Assembly: GCA_947483555.1 (NCBI GenBank)
Contig: CANKMW010000012.1
Coordinates: 1-64,000 of the forward strand
Length of the DNA stretch: 64,000 nt
Source of the DNA: Myxococcales bacterium
GTDB taxonomy: Bacteria > Myxococcota_A > Polyangia > Haliangiales > Haliangiaceae
Direction: 5' to 3'
Shown here: positions 1-9,954 of the stretch, in pieces
How the letters are laid out: each line of letters opens with the position of its first letter
Numbering within the stretch: position 1 is the stretch's first letter
Notes under the pieces: generated by a model
Seen by the model: the letters and a program-made list of their open reading frames with translations, nothing else
Told to the model about the DNA's origin: nothing
Databases searched by the model: none
Translations under genes and position numbers: made by a program

Positions 1-248
1 CCAACTCCGGAGAGGTCGTGCGGCGGTTCTACCCCAGCGAGCCGGCCCGCCGCCGGTCACCGGCGACGATGGCGTTGCCGGCCCCGACCATCACGCAGCC
101 CGCTCCATTGTGCCGTTGTTCACGTAGGCGGGCCCGCTCCCTAACACGCCGTCGTAGCCGACATAGTGCTCATCCATGGGACACTTGTAGAACGTGGATG
201 GCCTGCGATCTCCTGAACGCCGAGCCCTCGCCGTACAGGAGACTTCGG
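1..248. other. left edge, no clear gene
   Basis: No convincing gene is seen here. On the minus strand a short open stretch at about 91-195 reads CPMDEHYVGYDG and GPAYVNNGTMERA before a stop, and another frame continues with CVMVGAGNAIVAG. This could be a frameshifted relic of a gene belonging to the element that carries the neighbouring integrase, or chance. It lies just downstream of the integrase stop. Confidence 0.3.
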
Positions 249-1358
249 CTACGACTTCGGCATCGGGAACGCGATCACGGTCGCGTCTTGGGTGTCGAGC
301 GCGCTGCCGAGCCGGCCGTAGTCCTCGACGAAGGCTTCGGGCGCGAGGTGCGCGTAGCGCTGCACCATGGCGAACGACTTCCACCCGCCGATGCGTTGCA
401 GCTTGAAGATGCTGCCGCCCTTCATCATCCAGTGCGACGCCCAGGTGTGGCGCATCCCGTGGAACGTCAAGAACGGCACCGAGCGACCCCCGAGCTGGAT
501 GCGTGCGAACCCCGCCTTCTCGAGGACGAGGTGCAGAGTCTCCTGAAAGGGCCGCGCGGACGGCTGGAAGATTTTCGCGGCGTTGTTCGGAAACACGATC
601 GGGAGGTCGTTGCGGAGCCGCCACTCGCGAAGCACAGGCAACAGCGCATCGAGGATCGGCACGTGTCGGACTCGACCGCTCTTCGTCGGATTCTCGAAGC
701 TGCGGCGGACCGTGATGAGGCGACGGACGAGGTCAACGTCCTCCCAGTGCAGACCGGCCAGCTCGCCGGCTCTCATGCCGGTGTAGATGGCGGCGGTGTA
801 GAGCACGTACGCGCGCTCGTCGTGGTCACGGGCTGCTCGAAGGAAACGTACGATCTCCTCGTCGGTCGCGAAGTAGCGGTAGCTCGCGCCGTCATCGGTG
901 AGCTTGGGCTTCTTGATCAGTGGACGTTCGCGCAACCAGTGCAGCTCATCGACAGCAAGACGGAACATCGAGATGAGCAGCGTGCAGAAGTTGTGTTCGG
1001 TCTTCGTGCTGCACTCGAGCCCCTGCCGCCACTCGTCGATGCGCTCAACGGTGACCTGGACGAGTGGCATCGCTCCGAACGAGGGTCGGAGGTGGCGACG
1101 GATGATGCTCTCGTCGTCCTTCTTCGAGCGCTTGCGTGATGCCCGATGCTCAATCCAGTAATCCGCCAGCTCGTTGAACGTGTGGGTTCCGAGCGGCCGG
1201 GGCCGAAGACCACGGCGGATCTCCTCGGCCTCGACCTCGTGACGCTGGAGGGCCAGCTCGGCGTCACGGTGCTTGGTGTAGACCTCGCTACACCGCTTGC
1301 CGTCGTGGTCGGTCCAGCGGATCCGCCATCGACGGTAGTGCTTCACCGGCCTCGACAC
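249..1358 (-). CDS. Tyrosine-type site-specific integrase
   Basis: A 369-residue tyrosine recombinase, probably the integrase of an integrative element or prophage. The N-terminus (about residues 1-50, WRIRWTDHDGKR followed by a basic helix) resembles an arm-type DNA-binding domain. Residues about 60-150 form the SAM-like core-binding domain. The catalytic domain shows the first Arg in TGMRAGEL, the HxxR pair in FHGMRHTWASH, and the nucleophile Tyr in MVQRYAHLAPE near residue 344, so the enzyme looks intact. The gene starts 143 bp from the 3' end of an initiator tRNA gene and points away from it, the usual arrangement when an element has inserted into a tRNA 3' end. If so, the rest of the element lies left of the window. 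The ATG at 1358 is the only early start that fits the family. Confidence 0.9.
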   Translation of the reverse strand: MSRPVKHYRRWRIRWTDHDGKRCSEVYTKHRDAELALQRHEVEAEEIRRGLRPRPLGTHTFNELADYWIEHRASRKRSKKDDESIIRRHLRPSFGAMPLVQVTVERIDEWRQGLECSTKTEHNFCTLLISMFRLAVDELHWLRERPLIKKPKLTDDGASYRYFATDEEIVRFLRAARDHDERAYVLYTAAIYTGMRAGELAGLHWEDVDLVRRLITVRRSFENPTKSGRVRHVPILDALLPVLREWRLRNDLPIVFPNNAAKIFQPSARPFQETLHLVLEKAGFARIQLGGRSVPFLTFHGMRHTWASHWMMKGGSIFKLQRIGGWKSFAMVQRYAHLAPEAFVEDYGRLGSALDTQDATVIAFPMPKS

Positions 1359-1462
1359 GATCCCCTCGTATCGCGCGGGGCCGGCGGTGACTCCTGAACG
1401 CCAAGCGCTGCGCTTTCAGGCGCCGCTTCGCGCTCGGTGGCCCGGTGGTGGCCCGAAAAGGT

Positions 1463-1497
1463 TTTCGCGGAGTCAGCTTGAGGCCAACTCCGCGAAA
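1463..1497 (-). terminator. Hairpin just 3' of tRNA-fMet
   Basis: Perfect 11-bp inverted repeat (TTTCGCGGAGT / ACTCCGCGAAA) with a 13-nt loop, beginning 4 nt beyond the tRNA 3' end on the minus strand and followed on that strand by AAAACCTTTTC. It fits an intrinsic-type terminator of the tRNA transcript. It could also be part of the attachment region of the integrated element. Confidence 0.55.
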
Positions 1498-1501
1498 TCA
1501 G

Positions 1502-1575
<74 letters not shown>

Positions 1576-1650
1576 TCAAGTTTTCAGCTGGCTGAACCAG
1601 CGAGGGGTTGTTTGCCACGTTGAGCGGGCGGCGTCAAGGGGGCGCGAGGG

Positions 1651-2196
1651 TCACGTGGTCAGGGCGAGGCCGGTGGCGATCACCCCGGCGCAGAAGCCGG
1701 CGAACGCAAAGGCGAGCGGGCGCCAGCTGTCGCGGCGAAGGCGGAGGCGAAGGCGGGCGCGGCGGGAGCCGGCGACCGAGCCCACGATCGTGTGGTCCTC
1801 GGAGGCGGCCACGACGGCGGCGACCAGCGCGGCGCGGGCGTCGGCCTTGGCCTCCCATTCGTCCATCAGCGAGCGTCCGCCATCGCCGTCGCAGAAGGTC
1901 GGCGCCCACGACAGCGCGTCGGGATCGGTGAAGGCGTCGGAGAAGTCGTCGGAGAGCGCATCCGAGGTGAGCGCATCCGAGGCGTCTTCGGTGGCGTCGG
2001 GGTCGGTGGCGGGCTCGTCGGCGGGATCGCGACCGCCGTCCTCGGTGGGCAAGGGCCAGCGGCGGTGGCGGCGACGGGCGGCGCGGCGGCGGCGCGAGAG
2101 CAGCAACTCGGTCTCGCCGGTGGCGCCGGTGGCGCCGGTGGCGCCGGTGGCGTCGTCGTAGGCGTGGGCCGCGAGGGCGCTCATGACGCACGCCAT
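1651..2196 (-). CDS. Small membrane-anchored hypothetical protein
   Basis: A 181-residue protein with no family that I recognise. The N-terminal third has a Gly-Ala-Thr tandem (three copies of GAT) and a very Arg-rich stretch. The middle is Asp/Ser/Ala-rich and contains the near-duplicate pieces DALTSDALS and DDFSDAFTDPDA. A helical part follows (MDEWEAKADARAALVAAVVAA), then Arg-rich residues and one C-terminal membrane segment, about residues 157-180 (PLAFAFAGFCAGVIATGLAL). The layout suggests a tail-anchored inner-membrane protein with a disordered cytoplasmic part. ATG codons at residues 1 and 5 are both possible starts. It precedes the tRNA gene on the same strand. The coding call rests on the coherent C-terminal helix and reading-frame composition only. 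Confidence 0.55.
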   Translation of the reverse strand: MACVMSALAAHAYDDATGATGATGATGETELLLSRRRRAARRRHRRWPLPTEDGGRDPADEPATDPDATEDASDALTSDALSDDFSDAFTDPDALSWAPTFCDGDGGRSLMDEWEAKADARAALVAAVVAASEDHTIVGSVAGSRRARLRLRLRRDSWRPLAFAFAGFCAGVIATGLALTT

Positions 2197-2324
2197 GAGT
2201 GCAACCGAAGTGCCATGGGCGAGCTGCTGTCATGGCGCGGGGTCGCGCGACCAGCGGTCGCGGGGTCGTCGCGTTTCGCGACGCGCCGTCGCCGCCGGCA
2301 ACCGCGCCCGGCAACCGCGCCCGG

Positions 2325-4634
<2,310 letters not shown>

Positions 4635-4717
4635 GCAAGCAAGTGCCGCACCGACGCGAGTTCAGTCCGGTTGCGTCGCGGTCAGCCCGAATTTCGGAGC
4701 AAGATCAGGAGGAAGGC

Positions 4718-4735
4718 ACCCAGGAACCTGTCCCC
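4718..4735 (-). repeat. Dispersed 18-bp repeat, copy 1
   Basis: The minus strand reads GGGGACAGGTTCCTGGGT. A copy with one mismatch lies at 31649-31666 on the plus strand, and a shorter relative (GACAGGCTCCTGGG) at 36756-36769. All three are in or at the edge of intergenic spacers. This type of sequence recurs between genes in many bacterial genomes; its role is unknown. Confidence 0.6.
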
Positions 4736-4750
4736 GCTGCTGCTTCCCGG

Positions 4751-4767
4751 CGTTGCGGAAAGCAACG
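4751..4767 (-). terminator. Hairpin after Cys-rich lipoprotein gene
   Basis: Stem CGTTGC/GCAACG with loop GGAAA, starting three bases beyond the stop codon of the minus-strand gene ending at 4770. Flanking CCC/GGG extends it imperfectly. There is no U-tract, as is common for high-GC genomes, so termination is only inferred. Confidence 0.35.
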
Positions 4768-4769
4768 GG

Positions 4770-6554
4770 TCAGGTCCAGGGCACGCGGCTGGCGGTGAAG
4801 TTCAGGTAGAACCACCAGCCGATGGTGCCGTTGTTGGTGTCCTTGTCGTCGTTGGCGGTGCCGCAGTTGGCGTTGCAGTTGCAATTGCCGGCACCGCCGG
4901 GCAGCAGGCTCGACAGCGGCTGGCCGCCGACGATCGGGAAGCTGGCGGGGATGACCGTGGTGTTGGCGTCGGCCTGGCTGATGAAGCCCATGAGCAGGCC
5001 GTTGGTGAGCCCGGTCGCCGGGTTGCCGGAGTAGCGACCGCCGATGCGGGCGTCGCGCAGCGTGATCGGGATCCCGCCGAGATCGAGCGTCACGGTCACG
5101 GCGCTGGTCGTGAAGCAACCCGGCCCGCTCGCCGGCCCGACGACGGGGTTGTACGGGCGGACGGTGTTGGGCAGGAAGGTCAGGCACGTGCCGGTGGCCG
5201 AATAGGTCGCCGTGGCCATCGTCACCGTTCCGGTCCCCGCCGAGCAGCTGGTCGAGCTCTGGGGCGCGGTGCAGTTGGCGAAGTGCAGCTCGACCGGCTG
5301 GGTCGCCGCCGTCTGGTTGAAGGTGCGGAAGACCAGCGTCGGTGCCAGGTCGAGCAGTCCGTCGGGCGGATTGTCGCCGTCGGTCGAGATGTTGGTCTGC
5401 AGCTCGTCGTTGACCGAGAAGCCGAACGCGCCGTGCGGGGTCACGTCGCGGCAGCCCAGGAAGCTGACGTAGGCATGCGGGTCGCGCAGGTCGAGGTCGG
5501 TGAACTTGAACGCGGTCACGTTCAGGCGGCACAGGTTGCTGCACGCGTCGCTGTTGTTCAGGTTGCCGTCGTCGCACTGCTCGCCGGCTTCGACGACGGT
5601 GTTGCCACAGCGCGGCGCGCAGTCGTTGTCGTTGTTGCTGTTGGCGCCGGTCGGGCAGCAGCCGTCGCCGTTGGTCGGCGTCGTGATCGCCGCGAAGCTG
5701 CACGCCGCCATGCAGGTGCCGCCGCCGCTGAGCGTGTCGCGGGTGCACGCCATGTTGTCGTTACACGCCGTCGGGCAGCGGCCGTTGCCCGCATTGATCG
5801 CCGTGTCGCAGGTCTCGGGCGGGGTGACCGTGCCGTCGCCGCAGCCGGCGCAGTCGGTGTCGTTGGCCGGGGTGGCGCCGGGCGGGCAGCACATGTCGTT
5901 GTTGATCGGCGTCGTGATCGGCGCGTTGGTGCACGTCGCCTGGCACGTGCCGCCCATGCGCAAGGTGTCGGTGGTGCAGGTCAGGTTGTCGTTGCAGCTG
6001 GTCGGGCACATGCCGGCGCCGGCGGTGATGCCGGTGTCGCAGGCCTCGCCGGCCTCGACCAGCATGTTGCCGCACGCGATGGTGCAGTCGTCGTCGGTGA
6101 GGCTGGTCGCACCCGGCGGGCAGCAACCGTCGCCATCGGCCGCCGCCGTGATCGCCGCGTTGACGCACGACGCCTGGCAGTCACTGCCGTCGAGCGAGTC
6201 CTGGGTACACGCCATGCCGTCGTCGCAGCTCGTCGGGCAGGCGCCGGTGCCGCTGGCGATGCCGGTGTCGCACAGCTCGCTGAACGCGGTGTCGACGTCG
6301 CCGTTGCCGCACGTGAAGTGGCACAGGTCGTCGCACAGCGGATCGCGAACCTGATCGCCGTCGTCGCAATCCTCGCCGGCCTCGACGGTGCCGTTGCTGC
6401 AGATCGGCAGTGGCAGATCGGCGTCGGGCTCGAGCGGCCGCAGGTTGTCGCCACATGCCGCGGCCGCGAGCGCCGTGCCGATGGCGAGCGCGATGGCGAG
6501 CAGACCGGGCACGATGCCGCGCCGAAACGAACCCACGGAGATGGACGAGGTCAT
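4770..6554 (-). CDS. Cys-rich repeat lipoprotein
   Basis: A 594-residue putative outer-membrane lipoprotein. Signal peptide (hydrophobic about residues 14-33) with a lipobox-like AAAAC, then an Asp-rich linker. From about residue 50 come DUF4215-like Cys repeats starting CxNGxVExGExCDDGD, including three long units of about 75 residues with the pattern CGN-x-V-E-x-GE-x-CDTGI...CPTSC...CCPPGA...DDC and a final short unit (CDDGNLNNSDACSNLCR). The last 240 residues lack the repeats; they contain DLDLRDPHAYVSFLGC and look like a beta-rich extracellular domain. Such repeats are typical of myxobacterial surface proteins and are probably disulphide-stabilised. A strong Shine-Dalgarno (GAGGGGGAG) sits just before the ATG at 6554. 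Ligand and function are unknown. Confidence 0.85.
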   Translation of the reverse strand: MTSSISVGSFRRGIVPGLLAIALAIGTALAAAACGDNLRPLEPDADLPLPICSNGTVEAGEDCDDGDQVRDPLCDDLCHFTCGNGDVDTAFSELCDTGIASGTGACPTSCDDGMACTQDSLDGSDCQASCVNAAITAAADGDGCCPPGATSLTDDDCTIACGNMLVEAGEACDTGITAGAGMCPTSCNDNLTCTTDTLRMGGTCQATCTNAPITTPINNDMCCPPGATPANDTDCAGCGDGTVTPPETCDTAINAGNGRCPTACNDNMACTRDTLSGGGTCMAACSFAAITTPTNGDGCCPTGANSNNDNDCAPRCGNTVVEAGEQCDDGNLNNSDACSNLCRLNVTAFKFTDLDLRDPHAYVSFLGCRDVTPHGAFGFSVNDELQTNISTDGDNPPDGLLDLAPTLVFRTFNQTAATQPVELHFANCTAPQSSTSCSAGTGTVTMATATYSATGTCLTFLPNTVRPYNPVVGPASGPGCFTTSAVTVTLDLGGIPITLRDARIGGRYSGNPATGLTNGLLMGFISQADANTTVIPASFPIVGGQPLSSLLPGGAGNCNCNANCGTANDDKDTNNGTIGWWFYLNFTASRVPWT

Positions 6555-6584
6555 GGACTCCCCCTCGGAGCTGACGTTCCCGAC

Positions 6585-6614
6585 AGCCTACGCTCGCCGG
6601 CCCATGCGACTCAA
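6585..6614 (-). promoter_or_regulatory. Candidate sigma70-type promoter
   Basis: On the minus strand TTGAGT (-35) and TAGGCT (-10) are separated by 18 bp and lie about 30 bp upstream of the ATG at 6554, with a Shine-Dalgarno in between. The match is partial and comes from inspection only. Confidence 0.35.
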
Positions 6615-6670
6615 CCCTCGCGCGCCCGAGGTGTGAGCGAGATCGACCTGCTGTGATAACGTGCGCCTCG

Positions 6671-8911
6671 ATGGCAGGCCGCCCTACCCTGCGGAACTGG
6701 CCGCTCTACGCCGCGGTCATCGCCGCGGTGGCGTGTGTGCTGGCCTACGCCGGTCACGGCCGGTTGATCGACCTCCCGGGGCTCGACGACCTCGAGCGGC
6801 GCAGCATCGACCTGCGGTTCCGCACCCGCGGTCCGCGGCCGATCCAGGACAACCGCATCGTCGTCGTCGGCCTCGACGATCTGACCCGCCGCGAGGCGCC
6901 CCAGGTGTTCCAGACCCGCCGCGGCTGGGCCACGTTGATCACCGCCCTGGCCAGGCACCGGCCGCGCGCCATCGCGCTCGACCTGTTCTTCTCCAGCCCC
7001 GAGATCATCCTGCTCGGCGACCTGCCGGCCGAGGTCCGCGCCGCCGCCGCTGCCGCCGCCGCCGATCCGGCGCCCTCGCCGGCGCTCCTCCAGGCCCGCA
7101 CCGCCCTCGACAAGGTCACCGAGGAGCTGCGCGGCGACGAGGTGCTGGCGGCCGCGATCGCCGAGGCGAAGGTGGTCTATCTCGGCGCCGCGTTCCACAT
7201 GATCGAGCGCGCCGCCGATCGGCCGACCGCGCCGCCGCGCTTCCCGGCCGGGCTCGAGAAGGGCGAGTTCGGGGAGGCGGTCGGCGGTGCCGCCGGCACC
7301 CCGGCCGCGTACGCGGTCGCCGCCACCATGCCCGCGATCGCCCGCGGGGCCGCCGGCGCCGGCGCCGTCAACAACTACCGCGACCCCGACGGCGTCGCCC
7401 GCCGCATGCCGCTGGTGATCGAGCTCGGCGGCCACTACGTCGCCTCGCTGGGCCTGACGCTGGCCGCCCTGGCCACCGATCAGTCGACCCGTTACTTCGC
7501 ACCCACCGGCGCGGTGTCGCTCGGCCCGCGCACCATCCCGTCGTCGCGCGGCGCCGTGAGGCTCAACTACCTCGGCACGCCGTTCCGGCGCGTCAGCGCC
7601 GCCGACGTGCTCGCCGGTCGGGTCGCCGACGGTGAGCTCGAGCACAAGTTGCTCCTGGTCGGCTACACCTACGCCGCCTACGACAAGCTGCCCACGCCGT
7701 ACGATCCGCTCACCGACGGCGTCGAGCTGCACGCCACGCTGCTGCACAACCTGCTCTACGACGGCGTCCTGCGCGACAGCGGTCCGGTGCTCGACCTGAG
7801 CGCGGTGATCGTGCTCGCGCTGTGCGCGGTGCTGCTCCAGCTCCGGCTGGTCCGCCGCCGGCCGTGGCTGCCCATCGTCGGCGCGCTGGTGGTGCTGGTG
7901 GCGTGGACCGCGCTGGTCCAGCTGGCGTTCGAGCGCCGCGGCGTGGTGGTCGAGATGATCGCGCCGCTGTTCACCGTGGTCGCGATCACCACCGTGGGCG
8001 CCGCGGTCGCCGCCGGCACCGAGGGCCGCGAGAAGGCCCGCCTGCGGTCGGCGTTCACGCGCTACGTGTCGAAGTCGCTGGTCGAGCGCATCGTCGCCAA
8101 CCCGGAGTCGGTGCGGCTGGGCGGCGTGCGCCGCGAGCTGACCGTGCTGTTCTCCGACATCCGTGGCTTCTCCCGCCTGTCCGAGTCGCTGGCGCCGGAG
8201 CGCCTGGCCGAGTTCCTCAACCAGTACCTGACGCCGATGACCGAGCTGGTGATGAAGCGCGACGGCACGCTCGACAAGTACATCGGCGACGCGGTGATGG
8301 CGGTCTGGAACGCGCCGGTCGACGTGCCCGATCACGCCGCCCGGGCCTGCGGCACGGCGCTCGACATGCTCGACGCCCTGCGCGCCCTCAACACCCGGTG
8401 GCGCGCCGAGGGCCTGCCGTCGATCCAGATCGGCATCGGCATCAACACCGGACCGATGGCGGTCGGCAACATGGGCAGCGAGGCCCGCTTCGACTACACC
8501 GTGCTCGGCGATGCCGTCAACCTGAGCTCGCGCCTCGAGGCGCTGACCAAGGAGTACGGCGTCGACATCCTGGTCGGCGAGGCGACCCGCGCCGCCGCCG
8601 GCTCGGGCTTCGTGTTCCGCGAGCTCGACCGCGTCCGCGTGGTCGGCAAGGACCGGGCGGCGCGCATCTTCCAGCTGCTCGGCCGCGCCAACCAGGCGAC
8701 CCTGACCCCCGACGACCTGGTGTGCTGGGAGCGGATGCTCAACGCGTACCGCGGCCGCGACTTCACCAGCGTCGAGGCCGAGCTGCGCACGCTCGCCGGC
8801 CGCCATCCCAGCGACGGGCCGACCCAGGTGTTCCTCGAGCGCATCCGCGACCTGGCCAGCTCGCCGCCGCCCGACGGCTGGGACGGCATCTACGAGCAAC
8901 GCTCGAAGTGA
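6671..8911 (+). CDS. CHASE2-domain adenylate cyclase (class III)
   Basis: A 746-residue membrane sensor that probably makes cAMP. One N-terminal membrane helix (about 10-28) is followed by a periplasmic CHASE2 domain (about 35-370; DLRFRTRGPRPIQDNRIVVVGLDD is typical and the FFSSPEIIL region follows), then three C-terminal membrane helices (about 380-455). The cytoplasmic catalytic domain (about 490-680) has metal-binding Asp residues in LFSDIRGFS and YIGDAVMAVW, the adenine-specifying Lys in TLDKYIGD, and transition-state residues in VNLSSRLEAL, so it looks active and adenylate- rather than guanylate-specific. GTG at 6653 is an alternative start, but ATG at 6671 gives MAGRPTLRNW directly before the first helix. 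It is followed after 5 bp by a HAD hydrolase gene, so the two are probably co-transcribed. Confidence 0.93.
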   Translation: MAGRPTLRNWPLYAAVIAAVACVLAYAGHGRLIDLPGLDDLERRSIDLRFRTRGPRPIQDNRIVVVGLDDLTRREAPQVFQTRRGWATLITALARHRPRAIALDLFFSSPEIILLGDLPAEVRAAAAAAAADPAPSPALLQARTALDKVTEELRGDEVLAAAIAEAKVVYLGAAFHMIERAADRPTAPPRFPAGLEKGEFGEAVGGAAGTPAAYAVAATMPAIARGAAGAGAVNNYRDPDGVARRMPLVIELGGHYVASLGLTLAALATDQSTRYFAPTGAVSLGPRTIPSSRGAVRLNYLGTPFRRVSAADVLAGRVADGELEHKLLLVGYTYAAYDKLPTPYDPLTDGVELHATLLHNLLYDGVLRDSGPVLDLSAVIVLALCAVLLQLRLVRRRPWLPIVGALVVLVAWTALVQLAFERRGVVVEMIAPLFTVVAITTVGAAVAAGTEGREKARLRSAFTRYVSKSLVERIVANPESVRLGGVRRELTVLFSDIRGFSRLSESLAPERLAEFLNQYLTPMTELVMKRDGTLDKYIGDAVMAVWNAPVDVPDHAARACGTALDMLDALRALNTRWRAEGLPSIQIGIGINTGPMAVGNMGSEARFDYTVLGDAVNLSSRLEALTKEYGVDILVGEATRAAAGSGFVFRELDRVRVVGKDRAARIFQLLGRANQATLTPDDLVCWERMLNAYRGRDFTSVEAELRTLAGRHPSDGPTQVFLERIRDLASSPPPDGWDGIYEQRSK

Positions 8912-8916
8912 GCCCC

Positions 8917-9792
8917 GTGAGCACCATCGCAACCCCGCAGGTCCTGGTCCTCGATTTCGACGGCACGATGACCGACGCCGAGGCCGAGGGCCTGCCGTTC
9001 ATCACCGGCTACCTCGAGGATCTCGAGGCGCTGGTCGGCGCCGATACCCCGGCCTTGCGCGCCAAGGTGGCCGCGATCGTCGCCGAGGTGCAGGCCGAGC
9101 TGGTCAGCTCGCCCGAACGTTATCCCTTCCGCTGGAAGGGTCGCGCCGTGGCACCGGCGTCGGTCGACCCCTACCTGCGCATGGTGCCGATCGCCGACCG
9201 GGTCTTCGACCGCTTCGATGCGTTCGCCAACCACGTCGATCGCGGCCGGCTGACCGGCGGCGTGCTCTACAAGCACAACTACGCTCGCACCCAGGGCCGG
9301 CCGGTGTTCCGGCCCGGCGCCGGCGACGTCATCGCCGCGCTCGCCGGCACCGAGACCTACGTCGTGACCAACTCGCACACCGCCGCGGTCGCCGCCAAGA
9401 TCCGCACGCTCGACGAGCAGCACCCCGGCTGCGCCTGGCTGGCGGCGCGGGTCCGCGGCGACGCCCAGAAGTTCGAGCTCGACGAGGACTGGGACGGTGT
9501 GCCCGCCGAGCTGGCGATCCCCGGCCTGACGACCCGCAACGTGCTCCTGCGCCGCCGCCGCTACCACGATCGCCTCAAGGTCCTGCTCGACGACCTGGGC
9601 GCCACCTGGGCCGACCTCACCGTGGTCGGCGACATCTTCGAGCTCGACCTGGCGCTGCCGCTGGCGCTCGGCGCCCGGGTCGCGCTGGTGACCTCGCCGC
9701 ACACGCCGCCGTACGAGACCGCGTACGTGGCCGGGCATCCGCGCGGGACGGTGCTGAGCGACCTGCGCGACGTCGTGCGGATACTGGAGTAG
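8917..9792 (+). CDS. HAD-superfamily hydrolase
   Basis: A 291-residue haloacid-dehalogenase-fold protein, most likely a phosphatase. Motif I is LDFDGTMTD near residue 12 (nucleophile and acid/base Asp), motif II VVTNSHT near 150, motif III a Lys in YHDRLKVLL near 223, and motif IV VVGDIFELDLAL near 240. The long segment between motifs I and II can hold a C1 cap. The GTG start at 8917 is 5 bp after the cyclase stop, pointing to translational coupling. The larger open frame upstream is only a shadow of the cyclase gene. The substrate cannot be told. The coupling suggests, but does not prove, a role linked to nucleotide signalling. Confidence 0.85.
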   Translation: MSTIATPQVLVLDFDGTMTDAEAEGLPFITGYLEDLEALVGADTPALRAKVAAIVAEVQAELVSSPERYPFRWKGRAVAPASVDPYLRMVPIADRVFDRFDAFANHVDRGRLTGGVLYKHNYARTQGRPVFRPGAGDVIAALAGTETYVVTNSHTAAVAAKIRTLDEQHPGCAWLAARVRGDAQKFELDEDWDGVPAELAIPGLTTRNVLLRRRRYHDRLKVLLDDLGATWADLTVVGDIFELDLALPLALGARVALVTSPHTPPYETAYVAGHPRGTVLSDLRDVVRILE

Positions 9793-9821
9793 CCAGTGCG
9801 CACGCGTGGTTGCTGACGGTC

Positions 9822-9840
9822 GTCGGCGGGGCTCGCCGAC
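9822..9840 (+). terminator. Hairpin after HAD gene
   Basis: Perfect 7-bp stem GTCGGCG/CGCCGAC with a 5-nt loop, 30 bp past the HAD stop codon and well before the next gene. There is no U-run, so this is a possible terminator only. Confidence 0.3.
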
Positions 9841-9954
9841 CTGGCCAGGCAGGTTGCCGGCGCCTCGACCGCTCGGGCCAGGGGACGATCGGCGCCCGTA
9901 AGTCTGCGATGCGTCGCCGGGAGCGATGGCACCGGGGTTGCTGAAGCCGAGCCC

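Noticed and set aside
91..195. Minus-strand peptide CPMDEHYVGYDG...NNGTMERA considered a gene
   Set aside because: Short, frame-broken, at the window edge and partly overlapping other frames; kept only as a note.
2118..2155. GGTGGCGCC repeats considered as a regulatory array
   Set aside because: They encode the GATGAT stretch of a plausible ORF and are too short to call a site.
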